Shown here: piece after piece, positions 22,973 to 31,784 of the stretch
Numbering within the stretch: position 1 is the stretch's first letter
Layout of the letters: every line of letters starts with the position of its first letter
Assembly: GCA_910579205.1 (NCBI GenBank)
Contig: CAJTTD010000014.1
Span: 1 to 39,818, forward strand
Length of the DNA stretch: 39,818 nucleotides
Source of the DNA: an uncultured Christensenella sp.
Lineage (GTDB): Bacteria; Bacillota; Clostridia; Christensenellales; Pumilibacteraceae
Direction: 5' to 3'
Notes under the pieces: model-generated
Databases searched by the model: none
Seen by the model: only the letters and a program-made list of their open reading frames with translations
What the model was told of the DNA's origin: nothing
Translations under genes and position numbers: made by a program

Positions 22973-23920
22973 TTATTTTTTACCCATGAGCAGACACATG
23001 ACCGCTTTTTGTACGTGCAGTCTGTTTTCCGCTTCTTCAAAAACTATGGAATGCGTCGAATCTATGACGTTTTCCGTTACCTCTTCTCCGCGGTGCGCAG
23101 GCAGACAGTGCATGAATACGGCATCCTTTTTTGCCATGCCGAGCACGTCGGAATTGACCTGATAGGGCATGAGCGCGCTTTCTTTGGCTTTGTCCTTAGT
23201 CTGACCCATAGAAAAGAATACGTCGGTATAGAGCGCGTCGGCGTCGGCTGCCGCTTCCGCCACATCTTCTGTAACGGTTACATTGCCGAACTTTTGCGCC
23301 GCAGCGGTTATTTCGGGATCGGGTTGATATCCTTTGGGCGAGCATATGCATACGTTCATGCCCGTCTTTGCGCCCGCGAGCATGAGCGAGTGCGCCATAT
23401 TATTGCCGTCGCCGAAATAGGTGAGTTTTATCCCGTTCAGTTTTCCGTAATGCTCGAAAAGCGTAAACACGTCGGTCAACGCTTGGCAAGGATGAAAGTC
23501 GTCGGTGAGTCCGTTGATGACGGAAAAAGAACCGTGTTTCGCGAGTTCTTCCACGTCCGATTGCAAAAACGTGCGTATCATAACGCCGTCGATACCGTAT
23601 CTGGAAAGCACTTTTGCGGTGTCTTGTATAGTCTCGCCGCGTCCGAGCTGGATGTCGTTGCTCGAAAGAAAAAGCGAGTGTCCGCCTAATTGGTGCATGC
23701 CCATTTCAAACGACACGCGCGTACGCGTGGACGATTTGGAAAATATCATTGCGAGGGTCTTGCCCCGTAAAAATTCGTGTTTTTTGCCGCGTTTAAACGC
23801 AGTTTTGAGCGATTGCGAAAGATGTAAAATTTCGTAAATATCGGCAGTGGAATAATCGAGCAGATTGAGTAGGTGCTTGTGCTCTATTCTGCCTTTGGGT
23901 TTATACGATGAAACGTCCAT
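22973..23920 (-). CDS. argF: Ornithine carbamoyltransferase
   Basis: 315 residues. It joins carbamoyl phosphate and ornithine to citrulline. The carbamoyl phosphate loop is STRTR (64-68), HPCQALTD starts at His143, the ornithine-side SMG is in DVFFSMGQ, and Cys272 is in HCLPAHRGEE. AAGGAG lies 6 nt before the ATG. A minus-strand promoter (24037-24065) gives a leader of over 100 nt with two hairpins that cannot form together, so it may be expressed separately from argCBD. It leads a unit argF-GNAT-degV-GNAT. Confidence 0.96.
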   Translation of the reverse strand: MDVSSYKPKGRIEHKHLLNLLDYSTADIYEILHLSQSLKTAFKRGKKHEFLRGKTLAMIFSKSSTRTRVSFEMGMHQLGGHSLFLSSNDIQLGRGETIQDTAKVLSRYGIDGVMIRTFLQSDVEELAKHGSFSVINGLTDDFHPCQALTDVFTLFEHYGKLNGIKLTYFGDGNNMAHSLMLAGAKTGMNVCICSPKGYQPDPEITAAAQKFGNVTVTEDVAEAAADADALYTDVFFSMGQTKDKAKESALMPYQVNSDVLGMAKKDAVFMHCLPAHRGEEVTENVIDSTHSIVFEEAENRLHVQKAVMCLLMGKK

Positions 23921-23944
23921 AGTTCTCCTTGATCGGTTTTCCGA

Positions 23945-23977
23945 ATGCGGTCAAGCGTCGTATCCGCATCGGGATAC
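23945..23977 (-). promoter_or_regulatory. Overlapping alternative hairpins in the argF leader
   Basis: On the minus strand GTATCC (23977-23972) can pair with GGATAC (23965-23960). ATGCGG (23969-23964), which shares two bases with that second arm, can pair with CCGCAT (23950-23945). Forming one disturbs the other, as in attenuator leaders. No terminator T run follows. Confidence 0.35.
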
Positions 23978-24036
23978 AGCGAAAATATCATAAATCAAAT
24001 TGCGTGAGCTTCTTATCGAAACTGCGCAATACAAAT

Positions 24037-24065
24037 ATTATACCATAAGTTTCGATCGTAATCAA
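24037..24065 (-). promoter_or_regulatory. Sigma-A promoter for argF
   Basis: On the minus strand, TTGATT (24065-24060), a 17-bp spacer and TATAAT (24042-24037). The start codon is at 23920. Confidence 0.7.
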
Positions 24066-24117
24066 GCAAAATTATCATATTGGCTCGGCTAATGCCTTAT
24101 TGACGATGATATTCGGC

Positions 24118-25314
24118 TCAAAGCACGCATGTCGCGGCGCATATCTCGTCGAGAGCTTGTACCAAACCGTCTATTTCGGCTTTGGTTACCGTCAAAGGCG
24201 GGACGAATCTCAATGTGTTGTTGCCTGCGACGTTTACGAGATATCCGCGCTCTTTCAGTTTGCCTTCAAACGATTGCGCGGGGATCTTGTCGCTCAACTG
24301 AATGCCGCGCATAAGCCCTATACCGCGTATGTCGGTAATGAAATCGTATTTGGATAAGTGCGCGAGCTTGTCTCCCAAGTATTCGCCCGTCTCTGCAGAA
24401 CTTTGCAAAAGTCCGTTTTGCAATATTTCGAGCACTTTTTTAGCCGCGGCGCACGCGAGTGCGTTTCCGCCGAAAGTAGAGCCGTGGTCGCCGAGCGAAA
24501 AAGCCGTTCCCACTTCTTCGGAAGCGAGGCACGCGCCCATGGGTATGCCGCCCGCTATCGCTTTTGCAAGAGTGATAACGTCTGGTTTTATTCCGTAATG
24601 CTCAAACGAAAAAAGCTTGCCCGTGCGTCCCATGCCCGTTTGCACTTCGTCTACAATAAATAGCACGCCTTTCGATTTGCAAAGAGCGTACGCATTTACC
24701 AAAAAGTCGTTGCAGAACGGGCGAACGCCTTGTTCGCCTTGGATCGTTTCTATAAGCACCGCGCCGACTTCGTCCGTGAGTTTGCATTTAAAGTCGTCGA
24801 AGTCGTTGTACTTGAACGACGAAAAACCACGGGGGAGCGGGGAGTACAGTTCGTGCTGTTTTTTGTTTCCCGTCGCCGTGAGCGTTGCGAGCGTGCGACC
24901 GTGGAACGCGCCCTCCGCCGTCAGTATTACCGATTTATTCGAGTTGGTTTTGGCAAAGTACCGCCTTGCGAGTTTTATAGCGCACTCGTTGGCTTCCGCA
25001 CCCGAATTGCACAAAAACACGCGGTCGAAACCCGATGCTTCGCAAAGCGCCGCAATGTAATCGGCTTGCACCGCTGTGTAGTAATGGTTGGATACGTGCA
25101 TCAGAGTTTTTACTTGATCGCATACCGCTTGCGTATATTCGGGATGACCGTATCCCAAAATGTTCGTGGCGATCCCAGCTACGAAGTCTACGTACTTGTG
25201 TCCGTTTGTGTCGTAAAGACAGTTGCCTTCGCCACGCTCTATGCACAGATTATCGCGTGTGAATACGGGCATGTAATGTGCCGAAGTGATCTCTTTTATT
25301 TTGCCGAAATTCAT
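24118..25314 (-). CDS. argD: Acetylornithine aminotransferase
   Basis: 398 residues, class III PLP aminotransferase. It makes N-acetylornithine from the semialdehyde, with glutamate as amino donor. The PLP-phosphate region is NSGAEANE (103-110), Asp222 of VDEVQTGMGRTG contacts the pyridine nitrogen, and Lys251 of TLAKAIAGG forms the Schiff base. Length and motifs match ArgD rather than other omega-aminotransferases, and the neighbours argB and argC support this. GAGAGAAC precedes the ATG. It is the last gene of the argC-argB-argD run before the separate argF promoter. Confidence 0.94.
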   Translation of the reverse strand: MNFGKIKEITSAHYMPVFTRDNLCIERGEGNCLYDTNGHKYVDFVAGIATNILGYGHPEYTQAVCDQVKTLMHVSNHYYTAVQADYIAALCEASGFDRVFLCNSGAEANECAIKLARRYFAKTNSNKSVILTAEGAFHGRTLATLTATGNKKQHELYSPLPRGFSSFKYNDFDDFKCKLTDEVGAVLIETIQGEQGVRPFCNDFLVNAYALCKSKGVLFIVDEVQTGMGRTGKLFSFEHYGIKPDVITLAKAIAGGIPMGACLASEEVGTAFSLGDHGSTFGGNALACAAAKKVLEILQNGLLQSSAETGEYLGDKLAHLSKYDFITDIRGIGLMRGIQLSDKIPAQSFEGKLKERGYLVNVAGNNTLRFVPPLTVTKAEIDGLVQALDEICAATCVL

Positions 25315-25435
25315 TGTTCTCTCTTTTATATTATATTCAACATCGGTCGTTTTAGGTTTTTATGGGAGAGTTTGCCGTCAGCCGTTATCGTCGCTAATAA
25401 ATGTCATAAAATGCCTTGGCAAGGTAAATAGACCG

Positions 25436-26302
25436 CTATTTTTCTATCATAGTACCGACGCCGCTGTCCGTAAAAAGCTCCAGCAGTATGGAGTGCGGCA
25501 GAGTGCCGTTGAGTATGAACACACTGTTTATACCGCGTTCTATCGCGTCTATACAGCTGTTTGCCTTGGGCAGCATGCCGCCCGATATAGACCCGTCGTC
25601 TATCATTTTTCTGAGTTCAGATACCGTTATGCGGTGTATCAATGTCTGTTCGTCGTCTTTGTCCGCCATTATGCCGTCGATGTCGGAAAGGAAAAGCAGC
25701 TTTTCGGCATGCATGGCTGCGCCTATCGCCGCCGCCGCAACGTCCGCGTTCACATTGTAACTGTTGCCCTTATCGTCCGTTGCGATGGACGCGATAACGG
25801 GTATAAACTCGTCTTTGGCGAGTATTTCCAACAGTTTGGCGTTGATCTCCGTTATTTTGCCGACATATCCGAGATCGGGATCGAGATCTTCGGCTTTTAT
25901 GAGCTGGGAGTCTTTGCCGCACAAGCCTATAGCTTTAACGCCCATGGAGTTGAGTTCGCCGACGATGTTTTTGTTTATTTTGCCGCAAAGTATCATTTGC
26001 GCGACTTCCATAGTTGCGCTGTCCGTTACGCGCATGCCGTTTTTAAACTGCGGTTTTATTCCCAGCCGTCCGAGCATCTTGTTTATTTCCGGACCGCCGC
26101 CGTGTACGAGAATAGGATTAACGCCCACTATCTTGAGCGCGGCTACGTCTTGTAAAATAGTAGTTGTGATCTCGTCGTCGTTCATGGCGTTGCCGCCGTA
26201 CTTTATGACGAGCGTTTTGCCCGAGTACTTTCTTATGTAGGGCAGAGCTTCGCAAATTATGTTAGCGCGCTCTATTGTTGATTTGTAAGCGTCTTTTATC
26301 AT
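25436..26302 (-). CDS. argB: Acetylglutamate kinase
   Basis: 288 residues. It phosphorylates N-acetylglutamate. Motifs are VIKYGGNAM (the Lys and Gly of the ATP site), LVHGGGPEIN, the GLCGKDSQLI segment, YNVNADVAAAAIG, and SGGMLPK near the end. The N-terminal helix (YKSTIERANIICEALPYIRKY) is of the kind found in arginine-sensitive hexameric forms, so feedback inhibition by arginine is plausible. It lies 40 bp after argC. The ribosome site is weak. Confidence 0.95.
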   Translation of the reverse strand: MIKDAYKSTIERANIICEALPYIRKYSGKTLVIKYGGNAMNDDEITTTILQDVAALKIVGVNPILVHGGGPEINKMLGRLGIKPQFKNGMRVTDSATMEVAQMILCGKINKNIVGELNSMGVKAIGLCGKDSQLIKAEDLDPDLGYVGKITEINAKLLEILAKDEFIPVIASIATDDKGNSYNVNADVAAAAIGAAMHAEKLLFLSDIDGIMADKDDEQTLIHRITVSELRKMIDDGSISGGMLPKANSCIDAIERGINSVFILNGTLPHSILLELFTDSGVGTMIEK

Positions 26303-26342
26303 ATGACCACATCCGTAATATTAAAGTGATATAATCCCGCGC

Positions 26343-27338
26343 TCAGATGGGCGCGTATAACGGCAGTCCCGCCGTCTCGTCGAACCCGAACATTATGTTC
26401 ATGTTTTGTACGGCTTGACCCGCCGCGCCTTTGAGAAGATTGTCTATGACCGACACGATTATGCATCTGCCTTTGTCGAACCGCGCGGAAAACATGCAAC
26501 GGTTGGTGTGCGCGACGGCGCTTATCTCGGGAAGAGTGTCGGAATATTGGACAAACGGACAGTCTTTATACGCATTTTTCAGCATCTCGACTGCAGCCCC
26601 TTCGTCTTTTGTCTTAAAATATATCGTCGAGAGTATGCCGCGTTTTATAGGCAGTAGGTGGGGAGTAAACAAAACTTCCGTTCCGAGTTTTTCGCTTATT
26701 TCGGGCGCGTGTCTGTGCGTAAACACCCCGTAAGCTTTAAAGTTTTCGTCGATCGCGCAGAACGAATACGCTTCGTCGCTTTTACGTCCCGCGCCGCTCG
26801 TTCCGCTTTTGGCGTCGATGATTATGTCGGTCGCCAAGCCGTGTTTACATAGGGGCAGCAAGGGAAGAAGTGCGCTCGTAACATAGCAGCCGGGGTTAGC
26901 CACAAGCTTTGCATGTTTTATTTCGTCGCGGTTGTGCTCGCAAAGCCCGTATACCGATATATCGTTCAAGTCGGGGCGCGGGTGCTTTGCTCCGTATACC
27001 TTTTCGTAAAGCGTCAAGTCGTCGAATCTGTAATCGGCGGAGATGTCTATCGCTCTTACTCCGCTGTCTATAAGTTCGCCTACGATCGACGCGCCCGCAG
27101 TTTGCGGCAAAGCAACAAAAACTACGTCGCAACCTTTGATCGCGGGGTCGTGGGGATGCGTGAATGTGAGTTCGCACGGCGTACCGTGGAATACGTCGCA
27201 AACGCGTTTGCCTTCGTTGGCTCTGCTGGTAACGGCGATAAGTCGGGCGTGCGGGTGCGAAGATATAAGTCGTACTATCTCCATGCCCGCGTATCCGTTT
27301 GCGCCGATGACGGCGGTTTTTATCTTGGAATTTGTCAT
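26343..27338 (-). CDS. argC: N-acetyl-gamma-glutamyl-phosphate reductase
   Basis: 331 residues. It reduces acetylglutamyl phosphate to the semialdehyde with NADPH. The nucleotide loop is GANGYAGME (12-20). The catalytic Cys151 is in ANPGCYVTSALL. The motif ALPQTA is present, and a His-containing HRHAPEI segment is near residue 220. It is first in the arginine run and divergent from the gene at 27557, with a sigma-A promoter at 27370-27398. argJ, commonly next to argC in Clostridia, does not follow. Confidence 0.95.
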   Translation of the reverse strand: MTNSKIKTAVIGANGYAGMEIVRLISSHPHARLIAVTSRANEGKRVCDVFHGTPCELTFTHPHDPAIKGCDVVFVALPQTAGASIVGELIDSGVRAIDISADYRFDDLTLYEKVYGAKHPRPDLNDISVYGLCEHNRDEIKHAKLVANPGCYVTSALLPLLPLCKHGLATDIIIDAKSGTSGAGRKSDEAYSFCAIDENFKAYGVFTHRHAPEISEKLGTEVLFTPHLLPIKRGILSTIYFKTKDEGAAVEMLKNAYKDCPFVQYSDTLPEISAVAHTNRCMFSARFDKGRCIIVSVIDNLLKGAAGQAVQNMNIMFGFDETAGLPLYAPI

Positions 27339-27369
27339 ATCGTTTCCATAATGTGTTAAATCGTAAAAT

Positions 27370-27398
27370 ATTATAATACATTACCGTATAAAACGCAA
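27370..27398 (-). promoter_or_regulatory. Sigma-A promoter for argC
   Basis: On the minus strand, TTGCGT (27398-27393), a 17-bp spacer and TATAAT (27375-27370), 32 bp before the start codon. No clear ArgR box can be made out by eye. Confidence 0.65.
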
Positions 27399-27502
27399 CC
27401 GAATTGACCGCATTGCGCGCGCCGCGCCGCTTATCGCGACGATCAAGCCGAGTATAGGCGTGTGTTCTGAAAAAATAGCGCGCACAATTATCGCCAAGGC
27501 GG

Positions 27503-27531
27503 TTGACAAATTCACGAGCGTGTGGTATTTT
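27503..27531 (+). promoter_or_regulatory. Sigma-A promoter for the zinc-ribbon membrane protein
   Basis: TTGACA (27503-27508), a 17-bp spacer and TATTTT (27526-27531), 26 bp before the start at 27557. Confidence 0.65.
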
Positions 27532-27556
27532 AGAACTATTCTTTAGGAGCAACGGT

Positions 27557-28888
27557 ATGTCAAAAAACGGAGCATGTGAACTTTGCGGTCTTCCCGACAA
27601 CAGTTATACCATAGAGGACGCGGGCAAAGTATTTAAAGTATGTAAGCTGTGCCACGACGGTTTTGTCGAAAAGCAAGGCGCAGATCCGTCTGCGCCGCCC
27701 GACATCATCGAGCAGTTGATAGACGAAATGGATATGCCGTCGTCTGCCGACAGCAAGGTGGAAACTCTGTCTCCCGAACAAATGGCAAAGTTGTTGACGC
27801 CGTCGAGCGACGAGCGGAAAAAGCTTTACGCGTCGCTCAGAAAAGCCGCCGCGTTAAAAGGAGACCAAAAGGGGATATCGGCTGATACCGAAGATCTGAA
27901 ACGCGATCTCTTGCAAGTCAAGGAAGAGATAGAGGCGGAAAAGCGGCTCAAGGAAGAAATAGAAGAAGAAAAGCGGCAGCGCGTCATGGTGGAAAACGTA
28001 AAGAGCGTTGCGAGCGAATTGGAAGACGCGGTAAACAGCGACAACATCGACAGATCGGTCGAGGAGGCAATGAGAAAACTAATGGTCAAATCCAAAAGTC
28101 CGTCCGAAAAAGAGCAAGAACAGCTCGATATAGACATCAAGGCCAAAAGAGCGGAGGAAAAGCGTATAGCTGCGCAAGAAAAAGCGTTGAAAGCGGCTAA
28201 CCCCACTATAGACGACGAGCGCATAAAAATAACGGGACCCGAAGTGGAGCTTGAAAAAGACCGCCGTCCCAAGACCAATTTCGACGTTGCCACAAAAGAA
28301 CACGTCGGCGCGGTGCGGTTTATCGAAGCGTTTAAATATGTGATGCATCCCGTGGTGTACGCGGTGTTCGCAGGTATCGTAACGCTTGCGGTTGCGACGG
28401 TGCTCATGATAATAATGTCATGGAAAGAGGCGGTCATAGACTTCTTTGCGGGCGCGGGCGCAGTGGCTTTGGGATTTTTGCTCGTGTGGTATATGAAGCG
28501 CAAATTCGAAATGGACAGACGAACGTATCTTCTTCGCATCCGTCAAGAACAGATCGCGTTCGACAGCATGACTACTTCTTGTTACCGCGAACTCAAGACC
28601 AAGTATCCTATAATAAGAGGATCGGGCTGGCTTATGAGTAGGCTCGCCGTTATATTGCCCGTCGTGATAATAATAGGCGGCACTGTGGCGGCGGTGATAG
28701 CCACGTTTTTGACCGTGTGGTGGATATTCGCTCCGGTGGCTCTCGGAGCTACGCTCGGTGCAGTGATAGTTTATTATATATTCAAATTCATTGCCGATTT
28801 TATAAGTTATAAACTCGATATCGAGCGCAATCAACAGATAATGCAGCAATCTCTGCTCGATCTTCTGTCCATGAAAAAAGGTAAATAA
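27557..28888 (+). CDS. Zinc-ribbon, coiled-coil membrane protein, unknown function
   Basis: 443 residues. The start is fixed by AGGAGC (27545-27550) just before ATG 27557. An N-terminal zinc ribbon has Cys7-x2-Cys10 and Cys29-x2-Cys32. A long Glu/Lys-rich helical stretch follows (about 95-215), with a likely coiled coil around EEIEAEKRLKEEIEEEKRQR. Two membrane helices follow at about 260-285 and 290-315, then a charged cytosolic loop with MDRRTYLLRIRQEQ, and two more helices (about 360-415). The C terminus is cytosolic and helical. No signal peptide, so both ends are expected inside. I do not recognise the family. It is divergent from argC and followed by a good terminator, so it is a single-gene unit. 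Confidence 0.8.
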   Translation: MSKNGACELCGLPDNSYTIEDAGKVFKVCKLCHDGFVEKQGADPSAPPDIIEQLIDEMDMPSSADSKVETLSPEQMAKLLTPSSDERKKLYASLRKAAALKGDQKGISADTEDLKRDLLQVKEEIEAEKRLKEEIEEEKRQRVMVENVKSVASELEDAVNSDNIDRSVEEAMRKLMVKSKSPSEKEQEQLDIDIKAKRAEEKRIAAQEKALKAANPTIDDERIKITGPEVELEKDRRPKTNFDVATKEHVGAVRFIEAFKYVMHPVVYAVFAGIVTLAVATVLMIIMSWKEAVIDFFAGAGAVALGFLLVWYMKRKFEMDRRTYLLRIRQEQIAFDSMTTSCYRELKTKYPIIRGSGWLMSRLAVILPVVIIIGGTVAAVIATFLTVWWIFAPVALGATLGAVIVYYIFKFIADFISYKLDIERNQQIMQQSLLDLLSMKKGK

Positions 28889-28904
28889 CATTAGCGTAAT
28901 ATCT

Positions 28905-28933
28905 AACGGGCGGTGCGCATTGCCGCCCGTTTT
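28905..28933 (+). terminator. Intrinsic terminator after the zinc-ribbon protein
   Basis: A 9-bp stem AACGGGCGG (28905-28913) with CCGCCCGTT (28923-28931), 9-nt loop, TTTT ending at 28933. Confidence 0.8.
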
Positions 28934-29013
28934 ATGTTGCTGTTTTTGTATGCGCACGGCGCGCGACGAGTCTTTTTGCCGTAAAAATTCCTCAATAAAA
29001 ATTCCGAATACTA

Positions 29014-29042
29014 TTGAATATCTTTCGCTAATATGATATAAT
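29014..29042 (+). promoter_or_regulatory. Sigma-A promoter for galT-galK
   Basis: TTGAAT (29014-29019), a 17-bp spacer and TATAAT (29037-29042), about 100 bp before galT. The leader between shows no obvious hairpin or operator. Confidence 0.7.
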
Positions 29043-29140
29043 ATGTTAAACAATTTCGTTAAGCATCTCCGCCATGCCTAATATCGACATTCGACTGTTA
29101 GCCAAAGAGCGCAAAACGGAAAATAACGTGAGGATACATA

Positions 29141-30613
29141 GTGGCAGCCCCCATGAAAGAACTTTGCAAACTTATAGCTTCGGCAGTGCGATACGGCGAA
29201 CGTTATTTAAAATTGGACGCGCATAACGCGGTTTATGCGCGCAATGCGATATTCGACGCGCTGGGAGTCCAACCTTGCGATCATGACGGCGAAGTTGTCG
29301 ATTACGATCGTGCGGACAAGCTTGCGCACGACATTGCGGCGGCTGCGGTTTCTTGCGGACTTGCGGACGAGAGCGAAACGGAGACGGTAAAAGACAAAGT
29401 TATGGGCATTATTTCGCTTTCTCCGTCCGAAACGAACGCCGAGTTCAAAAGACTGTACGACGGAAAAGGCGGCAAGGCTGCGACAGATTGGTTTTACGAT
29501 TACTGCGTCCGCAACGATTATGTAAAAAAGAGCGTGCTCGACAAAAACCCGCGCTTTGAGGCGTGCGGGCTGATCGTAACTATCAACAAAGCCAAACCGG
29601 AATTTCGCGACGCGAAAAAAGCGGCGAGCGGCAATTCGGTGGCGGGCGGCTATCCCAAATGCACGATATGCCGAGAAAACGAAGGCTTCGGCGGGCGCAA
29701 CAAACGCACGCTGCGCACGGTGGACATAAAACTTAACGGCGAGGATTGGTTTTGGCAGTATTCGCCGTACGGATACTTTGCTCAGCACGGAATAGCGGTC
29801 AACTGCGAGCATACATCCATGCACATCGACAGATCTACTTTTTATAGGCTCATGGATTTCGTCGATATATTCCCGCATTATTTTATCGGTTGCAACGCGG
29901 CTCTGCCGCGCATAGGCGGAAGCGTGTTAGCGCACGATCATTATCAAGGCGGCGGAGAAGTTTTGCCGCTTCAAAAAGCGCCCGTTAAAATGGCGGTGTC
30001 AAGCCGAGATATAAAGGGCGTTACGGTAGGCATACTCGATTGGGCGGGCACTGCGTGCAGAATAGTCGGCAAGGACAAGGACGCTGTAGCGTCGGCGGCG
30101 GAAGCCATACGTTCGGCATGGATAGAGTACGACGCGCCCGAGCTCGGCATAATCGCGCACGACGGCGACGGCGTGCATAATTGCGTCAGTCCGACGGTTA
30201 TCAAGACAAAAGACGGATACGAAATGACCGTCATACTGCGCAGCAATATAACGTCCGACGAATATCCCGACGGAGTGTTCCACGCGCATCCCGAATTTCA
30301 TGTGATAAAAAAAGAGTCGATCGGGCTAATAGAAGCGCAAGGTCTGTTCATATTGCCGGGACGGCTGGAATCTCAGCTTACTGCCGTGGAAGATTGTATT
30401 GCGCGCGGTAAATTGGACGACGAGTTGAGCGACTTCGAGCTTGTGTACCTCGAGACCGATGAGCTTGTCAAGAGCGGCAAATTCGACAGCGTTCATTCTG
30501 CTATGCAGCATGAGTTGGGAAGCATATGCGGCCGCATACTGCAAAACACAGCCGTTTTCAAGACGGACGATCGTATGCTTGAATTTTTGAGAAGGTGCGG
30601 TTTCAATGGATAA
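29141..30613 (+). CDS. galT: UDP-glucose-hexose-1-phosphate uridylyltransferase, class II
   Basis: 490 residues from GTG 29141, chosen because GAGG lies 7 nt upstream; ATG 29153 is an alternative. It exchanges galactose 1-phosphate with UDP-glucose (Leloir pathway). Its length and the lack of the class I HPH motif place it in the Firmicutes-type family. Visible are HDHYQGG (265-271) in LAHDHYQGGGEVLP, PKCTICRENEGF, and HAHPEFHVIKKE in the last third. It overlaps galK by 8 bp, and the galK ribosome site lies within its end. No galE is in the window. Confidence 0.93.
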   Translation: MAAPMKELCKLIASAVRYGERYLKLDAHNAVYARNAIFDALGVQPCDHDGEVVDYDRADKLAHDIAAAAVSCGLADESETETVKDKVMGIISLSPSETNAEFKRLYDGKGGKAATDWFYDYCVRNDYVKKSVLDKNPRFEACGLIVTINKAKPEFRDAKKAASGNSVAGGYPKCTICRENEGFGGRNKRTLRTVDIKLNGEDWFWQYSPYGYFAQHGIAVNCEHTSMHIDRSTFYRLMDFVDIFPHYFIGCNAALPRIGGSVLAHDHYQGGGEVLPLQKAPVKMAVSSRDIKGVTVGILDWAGTACRIVGKDKDAVASAAEAIRSAWIEYDAPELGIIAHDGDGVHNCVSPTVIKTKDGYEMTVILRSNITSDEYPDGVFHAHPEFHVIKKESIGLIEAQGLFILPGRLESQLTAVEDCIARGKLDDELSDFELVYLETDELVKSGKFDSVHSAMQHELGSICGRILQNTAVFKTDDRMLEFLRRCGFNG

Positions 30614-31721
30614 ATATACCTACAAAGTAACTGCCGCGGGCAGGATCAATATAATAGGCGAACATATAGACTATTGCGGCGGCAAGGTGTTTCCCGCCGC
30701 GCTTTCGCTTTGCAATACGGTTTACATCCGTCCTAACGGAACGGATAAGATAAATATCGAATGGACCACTCTTAAAAACAAGGTCGCACTCGATATAAAC
30801 AAACTCGGCGAGTACAAGGACATAGGTTACGGCAGCTATCAAGCGGGCAGCGCTTATATGTGGAGCTTGAACGGGCATAAGATAGTCGGTTGCGACATGC
30901 TGCAAGACTGCACCGTGCCGTTCGGCAGCGGGCTGTCGTCGTCCGCGGCGATAGAAGTTTCCACTATCGCGGCGCTTGCGACAATAGCGGGCGAACGGAT
31001 AAACGCGGTCGAAGTAGCGCTTGCGGCGCAACGCGCGGAGCGCGAATATTCGGGCGTTAATTGCGGTATCATGGATCAATACGCGTCGGCTTGCGGCAAG
31101 GCGGGGCATGCGATGCTTTTGGACTGCAAAACGCTCGACTGCGAATACGTGCCGGTGCGCACGGGCGACTATGCTATAGTGATAGCAAATTGCAACAAGC
31201 CGCACAATCTCGTAGAGAGCAAATACAACGAGCGCCGCGCCGAGACTGAAGAAGCTCTTTCCGTCTTGAAAGACAAAACGGGCGCTGCGTGCCTTGCCGA
31301 AGTTACGTCGGACGAGCTTGCGCGGTACGGTAAACTTTTAAAGAGCAATGTTTACGCAAGAGCAAAGCACGTGGTGGAAGAATGCGAAAGAGTGCGTCTT
31401 GCCGAGGTCGCGATGAAAAACGGCGATATGGTTGAGCTCGGAAAGTTGTTAAACGCCTCCCATGCGTCGTTAAAGGAACTTTATGAAGTTACGGGCAAAG
31501 AGCTTGACGCTTTGGCGGCGGCTGCGCAGAGCCACGATGCTTGCTTAGGATCGCGTATGACGGGCGGCGGGTTCGGCGGTTGTACCGTATCCATAGTAAA
31601 GCGCGACGGCGTTGACGACTTCAAGAGATACGTGTCTGAAAAATACGAAAAGGCGATAGGATATAAGCCGTCGTGTTACGACGCGGACATCGCCGACGGT
31701 ATAACGGTAACCAAGCTTTAA
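30606..31721 (+). CDS. galK: Galactokinase
   Basis: 371 residues, GHMP kinase fold. It phosphorylates galactose at C1. Motifs are GRINIIGEHIDYCGG near the start (the galactokinase signature has GRxNxIGEHxDY), PFGSGLSSSAAIE (ATP loop), NCGIMDQYAS with the catalytic Asp, and TGGGFGGCTV near the end. AAGGTG precedes the ATG inside galT, so translation is coupled. No sugar transporter is seen nearby. Confidence 0.95.
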   Translation: MDKYTYKVTAAGRINIIGEHIDYCGGKVFPAALSLCNTVYIRPNGTDKINIEWTTLKNKVALDINKLGEYKDIGYGSYQAGSAYMWSLNGHKIVGCDMLQDCTVPFGSGLSSSAAIEVSTIAALATIAGERINAVEVALAAQRAEREYSGVNCGIMDQYASACGKAGHAMLLDCKTLDCEYVPVRTGDYAIVIANCNKPHNLVESKYNERRAETEEALSVLKDKTGAACLAEVTSDELARYGKLLKSNVYARAKHVVEECERVRLAEVAMKNGDMVELGKLLNASHASLKELYEVTGKELDALAAAAQSHDACLGSRMTGGGFGGCTVSIVKRDGVDDFKRYVSEKYEKAIGYKPSCYDADIADGITVTKL

Positions 31722-31784
31722 AGTCATGTGGATAACAAATCGGCGCGGTCGTTCGTAAGCGCAACGAGGCGCGAAGGAGTATAA

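Noticed and set aside
29153..30613. galT beginning at ATG 29153
   Set aside because: GTG 29141 has the better placed GAGG; the ATG would put the ribosome site too far upstream. Only four residues differ.
31727..31735. A perfect DnaA box (TTATCCACA on the minus strand) between galK and glgC
   Set aside because: A single 9-bp match is expected by chance about once in windows of this size, and no second box is near.
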